A program made the translations under genes and the position numbers. Below are positions 41,499 to 50,625 of a stretch of 64,000 nt of DNA, piece after piece. This DNA comes from Tabrizicola sp. (lineage in GTDB: Bacteria > Pseudomonadota > Alphaproteobacteria > Rhodobacterales > Rhodobacteraceae). The notes under the pieces were generated by a model that saw nothing but the letters and a program-made list of their open reading frames with translations, made no database searches and had not been told where the DNA came from. The DNA is taken from positions 310,001 through 374,000 of the forward strand of contig NZ_JAUCZH010000001.1 of NCBI RefSeq assembly GCF_030373185.1. The letters are read 5' to 3'. Positions within the stretch are counted from its first letter, which is position 1; every line of letters begins with the position of its first letter.

Positions 41499-42152
41499 AT
41501 GAGTGAATTTGCCAGCCGTCGCGTGATGATGGTGGATACGCAGGTCCGCCCGTCGGACGTGACGAAGTTTCCGATCATTGATGCGATGCTGTCAGTCCCG
41601 CGCGAAGTCTATGTTCCCGATGATCGTCGCGAGGCGGCCTATGTGGGCGAAAACCTTGCAATCGGCGCGGGCCGGGTCATGCTTGAGGCCAGGACACTTG
41701 CCAAGCTGCTGGACGCGCTGGATATTCAGCCTGATGAACTGGTTCTGGATCTGGGCTGCGGTCTTGGCTACAGCGCGGCCGTCATCGCCCACCTTGCCGA
41801 TACCGTCGTTGCCGTCGAGCAAGACGAGGCTATGGCCGCCGACGCGCAGCGTCTTCTGTCCGAAGAAGGCGTGGACAATGCGCTGGTGATCGCCGGTCCG
41901 CTGGTGACGGGCGCACCCAAACATGCGCCCTACGATGTCATCACCATTCAGGGCGGGGTCGAGACGGTGCCAGAGTCGCTTTTGCACCAGCTCAAGGACG
42001 GCGGCCGGATCGGTGCCATCTTCATGGATGGTGCGCTTGGGACTGCCATGATCGGATTCAAGAGTGAAGGTGGCGTCAGCTGGCGTTCGTCCTTCAATGC
42101 CACAGCCCCGGTGCTGGATGGCTTTCGCAAGGCGCGTGCCTTCGTCCTTTAG
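41499..42152 (+). CDS. Protein-L-isoaspartate O-methyltransferase family protein
   Basis: The 217-residue SAM methyltransferase has motif I VLDLGCGLGYSAAVIA and the Pcm-like N-terminus with VPREVYVPDDRREAAYVGEN. Canonical Pcm enzymes repair isoaspartyl residues. In alphaproteobacteria this divergent paralogue regularly precedes tolC, so its substrate may differ. I start at MSEFASRRVMMVDTQVRPSD; an ATG at 41448 would add 17 unconserved residues. Confidence 0.88.
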   Translation: MSEFASRRVMMVDTQVRPSDVTKFPIIDAMLSVPREVYVPDDRREAAYVGENLAIGAGRVMLEARTLAKLLDALDIQPDELVLDLGCGLGYSAAVIAHLADTVVAVEQDEAMAADAQRLLSEEGVDNALVIAGPLVTGAPKHAPYDVITIQGGVETVPESLLHQLKDGGRIGAIFMDGALGTAMIGFKSEGGVSWRSSFNATAPVLDGFRKARAFVL

Positions 42153-42249
42153 GATGGTGCGTGTTTTGTCTGGCCCGGGTCTGGACCCTGCCGGATGACT
42201 GATTGGACCGCCTGCGCCGATCGCGCAGGCCAAGGAAAGGCGAAACGGG

Positions 42250-43614
42250 ATGCGCGCTTGGTGTAAGGCAATGGCGGTGACAGTGGCCGGGGTTCTGGCC
42301 GCGCCGGTGGCAGGGGCTGAAACGCTTGCCGATGCATTGATCGCGGCATATCGCAACTCCAACCTTCTGGACCAGAACCGCGCGGTACTGCGCGCGGCAG
42401 ATGAGGATGTGGCTCAGGCCGTGTCGACGCTGCGGCCGGTTGTGGCATTTACCGGTCGGGCGGGATGGAGCCGGACAGAGGTGAATGCTCTGACGGTAAA
42501 CGAGGGGCTGACTTCATCCCTGACGCTGAGTGCCGACCTGACCCTGCTGGACTTTGGCCGCAACCAACTTGGAATCGAGATTGCTCGTGAAAGCGTTCTG
42601 GCGACACGGCAGGCGCTGGTCGATGTCGAACAGCAGGTGCTGCTGGCTGCTGTATCGGCCTATGTCGATGTCCGGCTGGCACAGGAAGTGGTGGCGCTGC
42701 GGCAAAGCAACCTTCGCCTGATCACTCAGGAACTGCGCGCTGCCGAAGCCCGGTTCGAGGTGGGCGAGACGACGCGGACAGATGTAGCGATTGCGCAGGC
42801 GCGCCTTGCAGCGTCACGCTCGGCTCTGGCCTCGGCTGAAGGCAGTCTGATGATCGCGCGCGAGGCCTACAAGGCCGCGACCGGTGCCTATCCGGGCCGG
42901 CTCGCGGCATTGCCTAAATCGCCCGCGCTGCCGCACAGTCTGGAAGCGGCACAAAGCGTGGCACGCTCGACCCATCCCGCTATCTTGCAGGCCCAGCATC
43001 TTGTGACAGTTGCCGATCTTCAGGTGGATCTGAGCAAGGCCGCGACGCTGCCTACGGTGGGGGCAGGGGCTTCGATCGGACTTGATCAGGACGGCAATAG
43101 CACGCAAAGCGTGGGCCTGACTTTCAACCAGACCATCTATGCCGGCGGACGGCTTTCCTCGTTGATCCGTCAGGCCTTGGCTGGCAAGGACCGCTCGCGC
43201 GCCGCCTTGCAGCAGACTGCGGTCGGCGTGTTGCAGAATGTGGGCGTGGCATGGGCCAATCTTGCGGTTTCGGCTGCGTCGATTCAGGCGTCGGACCAGC
43301 AGATCCGCGCCGCGCAGACCGCCTTTGACGGTGTGCGCGAAGAAGCGGCGGCAGGTGCGCGCACGACGCTGGATGTGCTGGATGCCGAGCAGGAACTGCT
43401 GGATGCCCGCAACGCGCGGCTTCAGGCCGAGGCACAGCGCTATGTCGGCGTGTATCAGGTGCTTTCCACCATGGGCCTTCTGACGGTCGATCACCTGCAA
43501 CTTGGCATCGCCACCTATGACCCCAAGGCCTATTTCGATACGGTCAAGCGGGCGCCGGCGCATTCGGCACAAGGCAAGAAGCTGGACCGCATTCTGGAAA
43601 AGATCGGCAACTGA
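42250..43614 (+). CDS. tolC: TolC-family outer membrane efflux/secretion channel
   Basis: The 454-residue protein has a signal peptide (about residues 1-23, cleavage near VAGA/ETLAD) and the two repeated coiled-coil/beta-strand halves of TolC channels. Typical segments are LDFGRNQLGIEIARESVLATR and NQTIYAGGRLSSLIRQALAG. TolC trimers form the exit duct for type I secretion and RND efflux. It follows the methyltransferase by 97 bases containing a small hairpin (42210-42230). Confidence 0.92.
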   Translation: MRAWCKAMAVTVAGVLAAPVAGAETLADALIAAYRNSNLLDQNRAVLRAADEDVAQAVSTLRPVVAFTGRAGWSRTEVNALTVNEGLTSSLTLSADLTLLDFGRNQLGIEIARESVLATRQALVDVEQQVLLAAVSAYVDVRLAQEVVALRQSNLRLITQELRAAEARFEVGETTRTDVAIAQARLAASRSALASAEGSLMIAREAYKAATGAYPGRLAALPKSPALPHSLEAAQSVARSTHPAILQAQHLVTVADLQVDLSKAATLPTVGAGASIGLDQDGNSTQSVGLTFNQTIYAGGRLSSLIRQALAGKDRSRAALQQTAVGVLQNVGVAWANLAVSAASIQASDQQIRAAQTAFDGVREEAAAGARTTLDVLDAEQELLDARNARLQAEAQRYVGVYQVLSTMGLLTVDHLQLGIATYDPKAYFDTVKRAPAHSAQGKKLDRILEKIGN

Positions 43615-43713
43615 TTCTGCGGCTTGATGAGCGTGAGCGAAATTCGTTGCTCTGCATGGGGTTGGCGGGTTAAGCTAATCTTCAGGATGCGCGGACGATA
43701 ACGGAAGGCGCGG

Positions 43714-44844
43714 ATGTCAGAGCCTCTCAGCACCGATGATATCGAGGATGTGGTTTCCTCGGTCCGCAGGCTGATTTCGCCTGAGGCGCGGCCACGCCCG
43801 GTGTCGCGGGATCTGGGGCAGGACAGGCTATTGCTGACGCCAGCCTTGCGGGTTGTCTCGGAGCCGGAAGTTTCAGTGGATGAAATCGCTGCACCGGAAG
43901 CTTCCCTTCCGCAGGAAGCACCTGTCCCGGAAGCTGCTTCTTCCTTGATACTTGACGCCTCGGCGGGCGAGGTCGAGGTCTTGGCGGAGGTCGGGGCATC
44001 CGAACTCGTCGCGGAAGCCACCCCGGAAGCCGCCCCGGAAGCCCCGATGGCCGATCTGATGACGTCTGAAGATCCCGAAGCCCCGCTGCATGTTGTCGAC
44101 GGGGAATGGGAAGACGCTTTCTGGAGCGAACCTGAACCCGCCCTTGCCGAATTGGCGCTTGGTGCCGAAGAGGCCGAACTGGTGCTGGCCGATGACGTGC
44201 TGCCCGCCGCTGGCGATCTGGATCCCGCAACCTGGGGGCAGGATCAGGACAGCGTTGCGGATGACGAGCCGGTTCCCTTTGTGGCGATCCACCGCAGCGC
44301 CGCAAAAGCTGCCGCCGCAGGTGTGTCTCTCGACGAAGGCCAGCCCGGGGGGGCGGCTGTCGATGCCCCGGAGTCCTGCCATTCAGATGCAGAACCGGCA
44401 GATTGCGCGCTCGCAGATACTGAACCATCGGAGGCCGACGCGTCTGTCAGCGGACCTCCGGCATCGGATCTTGAGACCGTAGAGTCGGCCGATGCCGGGT
44501 CGGCCAGGGATCTGCCGGAACCTGAAGTGGAACTGCCGAAACCTGAAGTGGATCTGGCGGAACCTGAAGTGGATCTTGCGGCCAACTATGGTCTGGTCGG
44601 GCCGGTTGAGGACGAAGAACAGAGTCCGACATCCGGGCTCGCGGCAAGCGGCATGGCCGAGGTGCTGACCGATCAGGATGGCAACCCGGTGACTGTGCTG
44701 GACGAGGACGCGCTGAGCCAGATCGTGCGCATGCTGATCCGCGAAGAGCTTCAGGGCGTGCTTGGCGAGCGGATCACTCATAACGTCCGCAAGCTGGTGC
44801 GTGCGGAAATCAACCGTGCCTTGACGGCAAAATCGCTGGATTGA
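43714..44844 (+). CDS. Acidic, disordered protein with PopZ-like architecture
   Basis: The 376-residue protein has three parts: a short N-terminal helix STDDIEDVVSSVRRLIS, a long Glu/Pro/Ala-rich acidic middle (about residues 30-315), and a basic C-terminal helical pair (LSQIVRMLIREELQGVLGER and onward to KLVRAEINRAL). PopZ, the polar scaffold of alphaproteobacteria, has this layout, and a PopZ/DUF2497 gene often follows tolC. The identification is inferred from layout and neighbourhood, not from clear sequence identity. Three 21-base repeats lie in the middle region. Confidence 0.8.
   Translation: MSEPLSTDDIEDVVSSVRRLISPEARPRPVSRDLGQDRLLLTPALRVVSEPEVSVDEIAAPEASLPQEAPVPEAASSLILDASAGEVEVLAEVGASELVAEATPEAAPEAPMADLMTSEDPEAPLHVVDGEWEDAFWSEPEPALAELALGAEEAELVLADDVLPAAGDLDPATWGQDQDSVADDEPVPFVAIHRSAAKAAAAGVSLDEGQPGGAAVDAPESCHSDAEPADCALADTEPSEADASVSGPPASDLETVESADAGSARDLPEPEVELPKPEVDLAEPEVDLAANYGLVGPVEDEEQSPTSGLAASGMAEVLTDQDGNPVTVLDEDALSQIVRMLIREELQGVLGERITHNVRKLVRAEINRALTAKSLD
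44521..44583 (+). repeat. Three tandem 21-base repeats inside the PopZ-like gene
   Basis: Copies begin at 44521, 44542 and 44563, each with CCTGAAGTGGA and encoding PEV(E/D)L plus two or three residues. They keep the frame, so copy number can vary without disrupting the protein. Confidence 0.85.
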
Positions 44845-44872
44845 CTCGCAGTTCTGCCGGGTCAGAAAAAGC

Positions 44873-44899
44873 AAAACGCGCCCGAATTGGGCGCGTTTT
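44873..44899. terminator. Bidirectional rho-independent terminator
   Basis: The 11-base arms AAAACGCGCCC and GGGCGCGTTTT enclose a 5-base loop, with T-runs on both strands. It lies between the converging PopZ-like gene and the 108-residue gene. Confidence 0.93.
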
Positions 44900-44926
44900 T
44901 CAATTCGTAGACCGGGCGTCCGGCTT

Positions 44927-45253
44927 TCAGGCGGCTTCGGCCTGCTCTGCCTCAAGCGCATGGCGCCGTTCGGATTCTTCGCGGCTGAGCGCAACACTGG
45001 TGCGCACGCCCTTGGACACGAATTCCATGAGGCCCTTCACAACGCGCTCATTCGGGTCGATCCCGGCGCAGGACAACACTTCACGCCCGTCGCGCGAGCG
45101 CGCCCAGCGGGCGATCTGGTCGGGGCCGTTGCCGTATTTCTTGTCATCCGCGATGGCATCATCCAGCGCAGCCAGAACCACGGCCGCAAAGAGTTTGCGC
45201 GCACGCTGGCCTTGTTCGAAGTTGAAAGCGGTGCTGTCGATGGAATCCAGCAT
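44927..45253 (-). CDS. Conserved hypothetical 108-residue protein
   Basis: This is a small soluble helical protein with a charged Ala/Glu-rich C-terminus (REESERRHALEAEQAEAA) and a central DGREVLSCAGIDPNERVVKG. I do not recognise a named family; the pattern looks like a conserved Rhodobacteraceae hypothetical. It converges with the PopZ-like gene across a strong terminator and diverges from efp over a 217-base intergenic region in which I see no further gene. Confidence 0.75.
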   Translation of the reverse strand: MLDSIDSTAFNFEQGQRARKLFAAVVLAALDDAIADDKKYGNGPDQIARWARSRDGREVLSCAGIDPNERVVKGLMEFVSKGVRTSVALSREESERRHALEAEQAEAA

Positions 45254-45470
45254 CGGATGTTCCCTTATTCTTGCTCTTGTCTTTCTTGGCGTCCGTGGGT
45301 TGTAACGGTTTGAATACGATTCGGGGGTTCAGTTTTCGAATGGCTGCTATGCGCTTAATGCATAGGTCAGCTTTGCAACCCCTGTATTTAGTCGTCTTGC
45401 CCGGATGCGTAAGCCCATATATAGGGACCGCTTAAGATTTAGCAACCATTGCGCGAAGGTTTGGCCCCCA

Positions 45471-46034
45471 ATGCCGAAGATCAACGGAAACGAAATCCGC
45501 CCCGGGACAATCGTGGAACATGACGGCGGGCTTTGGGCCTCGGTCAAGGTCAACCACGTCAAGCCCGGCAAGGGTGGCGCCTTCGCACAGGTGGAATTGA
45601 AGAACCTGCGCGACGGCAGGAAGCTGAACGAACGCTTCCGGTCGGAAGACAAGGTCGAACGGGTGGATCTTGAGATGAAGGACCAGCAGTTCCTGTATGA
45701 GACCGACGGGCGGCTGGTGTTCATGGACAGCCAGACCTACGAGCAGATCGAACTGGATGCCGAACTGCTGGGCGACCGGCGCCCGTTCTTGCAGGACGGC
45801 ATGACGGTGTCGGTCCAGTATTTCGGCGAGGAACCGCTGAACGTGACCATCCCGCAAAAGGTGACCTGCAAGGTGGTCGAAACCGAGCCAGTGCAGAACG
45901 GCCAGACCGCCAGCAAATCCTACAAGCCCGCCGTGCTGGACAATGGCGTGCGGGTCATGGTGCCGCCCTTCATCAACGTGGATGAGATGATCATCGTCCA
46001 TACGGAACTGATGGAATATTCCGAACGCGCCTGA
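45471..46034 (+). CDS. efp: Translation elongation factor P
   Basis: EF-P relieves ribosome stalling at polyproline stretches. The 187-residue, three-domain protein starts [20 protein letters not shown] and has the tip loop [10 protein letters not shown] with Lys34, the residue modified by beta-lysylation in other bacteria. No epmA/epmB gene is visible in this window. The C-terminal signature is [18 protein letters not shown]. Confidence 0.97.
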   Translation: MPKINGNEIRPGTIVEHDGGLWASVKVNHVKPGKGGAFAQVELKNLRDGRKLNERFRSEDKVERVDLEMKDQQFLYETDGRLVFMDSQTYEQIELDAELLGDRRPFLQDGMTVSVQYFGEEPLNVTIPQKVTCKVVETEPVQNGQTASKSYKPAVLDNGVRVMVPPFINVDEMIIVHTELMEYSERA

Positions 46035-46073
46035 ACCTCGGCGGCCAGGAATTTTCTGTAAATATGCCTGGCT

Positions 46074-46862
46074 TCAATCCAGCGGACGAAGGATGGCCTC
46101 GCCTGCCTGCATGACCGGGGCAATCCGGTCAAAGCGCAGATAGGCGATGGCCTGCCCGCCGCTTTGGGTGAAAAGCTGGCCGATGGTTTTGCCTGCGGTG
46201 GTGATCTCGGTGCCAATCGGGGCGCTGCCGTTGATGGCCACGCGCGCCAGACCCTTGCGCAGTTCGGTCTTGTGCTTCATCCGCGCGGTCACTTCCTGCC
46301 CGACATAGCAGCCCTTGCGGAAATCGACGCCGTGCAGGCGTTCGAATCCGGCTTCAAGGATGTAGCTGTCGTCGGGGATCAGCTCGACCCCGCTTTCGGG
46401 GATCAGGTGTTCCACGCGGATCCGGCCCCAGTCGATGGCGGGCGCGGTGCCGGGGGCCGTGGTCCATGCCCGCCAGCCAAGGGCTGCGTGGCGCGGGTCG
46501 GGCAGGGCGCCGGGCGGGGCCTCCCCAAGCCCGCGCTGCACATGAAGCGCTGCGGGTGCGATCTGCACGTTTGCGCGCAGCCGATACATTGTCAGCCGAC
46601 GCAGGGTGGCTGGGGCAAGCGCCGTGGCGATGTCGATCAGAAGTCCGTCGTCTGCCGTGGTCGCCGCAGGGCGGACCACGAAGAAATCGGCCAGATACTT
46701 GCCTTGCGGGGTCAGAAGTGCGGCCCAGACGATGCCGGGTGCGGCCTCAAGGGGCCGTAGGTCGTTGGAGACCAGCCCTTGCAGAAAGGTCAGCGCATCG
46801 GGGCCAGTCACGGCCCAAAGGGTGCGGTCGGGTGCGGCTTCGCCGGGGGTGTTTCGTTCCAT
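46074..46862 (-). CDS. ygfZ: YgfZ/GcvT-domain folate-dependent protein
   Basis: The 262-residue protein has the hallmark KGCYVGQE motif (183-190) of YgfZ, a tetrahydrofolate-binding factor for repair or assembly of certain Fe-S enzymes. It is fairly short but complete, ending in a GcvT C-terminal barrel. It converges with efp, leaving about 40 bases. An Fe-S maintenance role fits a cell with many Fe-S enzymes (BchE, BchLNB, BchXYZ), though no direct link is shown. Confidence 0.9.
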   Translation of the reverse strand: MERNTPGEAAPDRTLWAVTGPDALTFLQGLVSNDLRPLEAAPGIVWAALLTPQGKYLADFFVVRPAATTADDGLLIDIATALAPATLRRLTMYRLRANVQIAPAALHVQRGLGEAPPGALPDPRHAALGWRAWTTAPGTAPAIDWGRIRVEHLIPESGVELIPDDSYILEAGFERLHGVDFRKGCYVGQEVTARMKHKTELRKGLARVAINGSAPIGTEITTAGKTIGQLFTQSGGQAIAYLRFDRIAPVMQAGEAILRPLD

Positions 46863-46900
46863 GGCCGTGATCCTAGGCGCGGATCGGGGCGGGCGAAAGA

Positions 46901-48652
46901 TCAGTCACGCAACTGTGCCTGATGCAGTTGTGCATAAAGCCCGCCCTTGGCCAAAAGCGCGGCATGGCTGCCTTCTTCGACCACCCGGCCCTGATCAAGC
47001 ACAAGGATCTTGTCGGCCCCTTTGACCGTCGACAGCCGATGCGCGATCACCAGCGTCGTTCGCCCCGCCTGCGCCCGGGCCAGCGCGGCCGAGACCGCCG
47101 CCTCGGTTCGGGTGTCCAGCGCCGAGGTCGCCTCGTCCAGCAGAAGAACCGGTGCATCTGCCAGAAGCGCGCGGGCGATGGCGATCCTTTGGCGCTGGCC
47201 ACCCGAAAGCGACGATCCGCGCGGACCGGCGGGGGTATCGAGGCCGGCGGGCAAGGTGGCGACGAAGCCAGCCACCTCGGCGTCCGACAAGGCGGCGTCA
47301 AGTCGGGCGGCACCCAGATCGGTGCGGCCAAGCAACAGGTTCTCGCGCAGGGTTTCGTCAAACAGCGCCGCATCCTGCGAGACCGAGGCAAGAAGGGCGC
47401 GCTGGTCGGACAGGCTCATCGCGGTGACATCGACGCCACCGATCAGGATGCGCCCGGCCTGCGGTTCGATCAGCGCCGAGATCAACTGGAACACCGTCGA
47501 CTTGCCCGCGCCTGAACTGCCGACAAGGGCGGTGACGCGGCCCGCCTCAGCCGTGAAGGTCAGCCCGTTCAGGACCGGGCGGTCAGGATAGGCGAAGTGG
47601 ACATCTTCAAACCGGATTTCCGGCGCGCCGGGGGCGGGGCGGGCAAGGCTGACGGCGGGCCGGGTGCCAGAGGGGCGGGTGTCCAGAAGGGTGAAGATCC
47701 GTTCAAGACTGGCTTCGGCCACCTGCCAAAGACCGGCCAGATCGCCCAGACGGCGGATCGGCTGGAAGGTCAGTGCCATGGCGGTGAAAAAGGCCATGAA
47801 CTCACCCGTGGTGCGGGTGCCTTCGGCCACTTCGCGCCCGCCAAGGATCAACACGACAAAGAAGCCCAGCCCTGTCACCACATCGACAAGGCCCGGCATG
47901 GCCGCGCGACCAAGGGCGGTCTTCACCTCGGCGCGGATGATCTGGTCGATGATCGCCTTGAAGCGGCTGGATTGATAGGCCTCCATCCGGTTCAGCTTGA
48001 CGGCCTGAATGCCGTGAAAGATCTCGTCCAGCCTTGTGGCGCGCAGGCCCGATTGTTCGCGCATATGCATGGTCTTGCGCCGGATATAGCGGCGCAGCGC
48101 AAAGGCCGGCAGCATCAGCAAGGGCGTGCCGATCAGGGCAGCGGCGGTCCAGACCGGGTCAATGTAGATCGCAACCGCGAACAGCCCCAGAAGCGACACC
48201 AGATCACGCCCGACCCCGCCGATCACCAGCGTGGCGGCCCCTTGCGCGGCAAGGGTGTCGCCCTGCACCCGCTCGATCAACTGACCGGGCGAGTTGGTCT
48301 GGAAGAACCCGGCATCCAGCGTCAGCAGATGGCGCAAGAGATCGGCCTGCATCGCCCCCGCCGCCGTCTGGTTGACCCGGGCCAGCAGCCAGCGACCCAG
48401 AACCGACGTGACGGCGCGCACCACGAACAACCCCAGAATGGCCCCCCCGACCCAGATCAGCGCCCCCGATCCACCGGGGGCAAAGACCTGATCGAACAAA
48501 GGCTCAATCATGTAGGACAACAGGCCAAGGGTTGATCCCTCGATCGCCATCAGCAGGAAGGCCAGCCCCATCAGGGGCAGATGCGGCCGCAGGTAGCTGC
48601 GCCAGAACCGGCTGAACAGCACGCGGGATGGATAGGCGCGGGGGGGCTGCAA
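46901..48652 (-). CDS. MsbA-type ABC exporter (fused permease and ATPase)
   Basis: The 583-residue half-transporter has six N-terminal helices (residues 25-310), then an ATPase domain with Walker A GSSGAGKST (378-386), signature LSGGQRQR and Walker B LLLDEATSALD. It probably flips lipid or a lipophilic substrate; MsbA is the closest functional model. The start is uncertain: TTG at 48652 or GTG at 48622, neither with a well-placed ribosome site. It lacks a C39 peptidase domain, so it is not an obvious toxin exporter. Confidence 0.9.
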   Translation of the reverse strand: MQPPRAYPSRVLFSRFWRSYLRPHLPLMGLAFLLMAIEGSTLGLLSYMIEPLFDQVFAPGGSGALIWVGGAILGLFVVRAVTSVLGRWLLARVNQTAAGAMQADLLRHLLTLDAGFFQTNSPGQLIERVQGDTLAAQGAATLVIGGVGRDLVSLLGLFAVAIYIDPVWTAAALIGTPLLMLPAFALRRYIRRKTMHMREQSGLRATRLDEIFHGIQAVKLNRMEAYQSSRFKAIIDQIIRAEVKTALGRAAMPGLVDVVTGLGFFVVLILGGREVAEGTRTTGEFMAFFTAMALTFQPIRRLGDLAGLWQVAEASLERIFTLLDTRPSGTRPAVSLARPAPGAPEIRFEDVHFAYPDRPVLNGLTFTAEAGRVTALVGSSGAGKSTVFQLISALIEPQAGRILIGGVDVTAMSLSDQRALLASVSQDAALFDETLRENLLLGRTDLGAARLDAALSDAEVAGFVATLPAGLDTPAGPRGSSLSGGQRQRIAIARALLADAPVLLLDEATSALDTRTEAAVSAALARAQAGRTTLVIAHRLSTVKGADKILVLDQGRVVEEGSHAALLAKGGLYAQLHQAQLRD

Positions 48653-48807
48653 GGGCGGCGGGCCTTTCGGGCAAGGTCAAGGGGGGTTTAGCGGGAAACC
48701 GGGCCTGCCTCAAGCAGGCCGCGCGCAGGCCGCCCATTGACGCGGCCGGTGCATTGACGCGGGCAGCGGGCGGGCCTAGCCATGTCGCATCAGAGATGGA
48801 GACACCC

Positions 48808-50010
48808 ATGAGCCTTGCCAACGGCCGCCCCTACCTTGCCATTCCCGGCCCCTCGGTCATTCCAGACCGGGTGTTGCAGGCAATGCATCGCGGGTCGCCC
48901 AACATCTATGAAGGCCATCTGATCGAGATGGTCGCAAGTCTCTGGCCTGATCTGCGGATGGTGGCGGGAACCACGGGTCATGTGGCGATGTATATCGGCA
49001 ATGGGCATGCGGGTTGGGAAGCAGCCAATGCCAACCTGTTCAGCCGAGGCGACAAGGCCCTTGTGCTGGCGGTGGGGCAGTTCGGCACCTCATGGGCCAA
49101 TTCCGCGCGGGCGATGGGGGTGGATGTCGAGGTGCTGGATTTCGGCAAGTCCGCGCCCGCCGACATGAACCGGGTCGAGGCGGCCTTGCGGGCTGACAGC
49201 GGCCACAAGATCAAGGCGGTGCTGACGACGCAGGTCGATACCGCAAGTTCGATCAAGACCGACATCCCGCGCCTTCGGGCGGCGATGGATGCGGCGGGGC
49301 ATCCGGCGCTTCTGGCGGTGGATTGCATCGCGTCATTGGGCTGCGACGAATTCCGGATGGATGAATGGGGTGTCGATGTCACCGTTGCGGCCTGCCAGAA
49401 GGGGCTGATGACCCCGCCGGGGCTGGCCTTCGTGTGGTTCTCGGAACAGGCACGGCTGCGCTGTGCCGGGGCTGACCTTGCCACGCCCTACTGGGCATGG
49501 GGTCCGCGCGCCGAAGCCGAGGAGTTCTGGCAGCTGTGGAACGGCACCGCGCCGACCACCCATCTTTATGGCCTGCGTGAGGCCTTGGACATGCTCCATG
49601 AAGAAGGCATGCCGCAGGTCTGGAACCGTCACCGGGTGCTGGCAGGCGCGGTCTGGGCCGCGTTTGACGCATGGTCGGCGGGCAACCCGGCTATCGCGAT
49701 GAATGTGGCCGATCCGGGCGACCGGGGCTGGTCGGTCACGGCGGCCCGCTTCGGTGCGCCCCATGCCACCCGGTTGCGCGACTGGTGCGAGACGAAGGCG
49801 GGCGTCACGCTTGGCATCGGCCTTGGCATGGCCCCGTCCACCGACCCGGCCTATCACGGTTTCCTGCGCGTGGCACATATGGGGCATGTGAATGCCCATA
49901 TGACCCTTGGCGCACTTGGGGTGATGGAGGCGGGGATGCAGGCCCTGGAAATTCCCTATGGCCCGGGCGCGCTTGCGGCGGCGGTCAAGGCGGTGGCAGC
50001 GGCCGCCTGA
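48808..50010 (+). CDS. Class V aminotransferase, probable serine/alanine-glyoxylate type
   Basis: The 400-residue PLP enzyme starts MSLANGRPYLAIPGPSVIPD with ATGGAGAC upstream. The PLP lysine is K198 in AACQKGLMTPPG, and GTTGHVAMYIGNGHAGWEAA binds the cofactor phosphate. The family transfers amino groups from serine, alanine or aspartate to glyoxylate or related acceptors. The exact donor cannot be read from sequence. It stands alone between divergent neighbours. Confidence 0.85.
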   Translation: MSLANGRPYLAIPGPSVIPDRVLQAMHRGSPNIYEGHLIEMVASLWPDLRMVAGTTGHVAMYIGNGHAGWEAANANLFSRGDKALVLAVGQFGTSWANSARAMGVDVEVLDFGKSAPADMNRVEAALRADSGHKIKAVLTTQVDTASSIKTDIPRLRAAMDAAGHPALLAVDCIASLGCDEFRMDEWGVDVTVAACQKGLMTPPGLAFVWFSEQARLRCAGADLATPYWAWGPRAEAEEFWQLWNGTAPTTHLYGLREALDMLHEEGMPQVWNRHRVLAGAVWAAFDAWSAGNPAIAMNVADPGDRGWSVTAARFGAPHATRLRDWCETKAGVTLGIGLGMAPSTDPAYHGFLRVAHMGHVNAHMTLGALGVMEAGMQALEIPYGPGALAAAVKAVAAAA

Positions 50011-50034
50011 CGCAAACGCTGCCGGTTTGCCCGA

Positions 50035-50421
50035 TCAGCCGCCGTTCGCGGCCAGCCAGTCCTGCATCCATCTGATTTCGGCTTCCTGAGCCGCGATCAC
50101 CGCTTCGGCCAACGCCTTCACCTCGGGGTCGGACCCGTGTTCCAGCACGATCCGAGCCATTTGGACCGCGCCCTCATGATGCGGAATCATGCCTCGAATG
50201 AAATCCACATCGGCATTGCCGGTAAACTCGATCGCCATTCCCTTGTGCATGCGGTCATTGGCTTCCATGAAGGCCATCGAGGATGCCCCCATATCGCCCA
50301 TCATCGCACCATGACCGGAATGGTCCATGGTTTCCTGCGCCAGAAGGGGCGTGGTGGCGACCAAAGCGGCGGCAGCGCCGACAAACGCCACGGAAAGCGC
50401 AAGGGTGCGGGTGCGAGTCAT
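50035..50421 (-). CDS. DUF305 periplasmic protein
   Basis: The 128-residue protein has a signal peptide ending near TPLLAQ, then a Met/His-rich stretch (MDHSGHGAMMGDMG) and the DUF305 core with FIRGMIPHHEGAVQMARIVL. The HH and Met/His residues suggest metal binding (copper in some relatives). The ATG at 50421 has GGAG upstream; the frame extends further only by chance. Function is unproven. Confidence 0.88.
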   Translation of the reverse strand: MTRTRTLALSVAFVGAAAALVATTPLLAQETMDHSGHGAMMGDMGASSMAFMEANDRMHKGMAIEFTGNADVDFIRGMIPHHEGAVQMARIVLEHGSDPEVKALAEAVIAAQEAEIRWMQDWLAANGG

Positions 50422-50625
50422 TGGGAAAGCTCCTTCGTTGTCATCAGGGGTTTCATGCGACCTTCCCACGGGGGAAGGAAACTCATATCCGCGTGAGACT
50501 GCCCGGATAAGCAGCACTGTGCGGTTGCGAAGCCGGACTGTGCGCGGGATTTGTCCTGCGCACCCTTTGCCAAAACGTTGCCAGACGATAGACTGTTACC
50601 TGTGAACAGGTTCAAGGGTGCAAGA

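Noticed and set aside
40196-41578. Minus-strand frame of about 460 codons opposite the 40406 membrane protein
   Set aside because: His/Gln/Arg-rich antisense shadow; the plus-strand frame has membrane helices and a ribosome site.
46901-48652. ABC exporter plus TolC as a dedicated secretion system for the Hint protein
   Set aside because: The exporter is an MsbA-type half-transporter without C39 or accessory domain, no membrane fusion protein is present, and the genes are 11-17 kb from the Hint gene.
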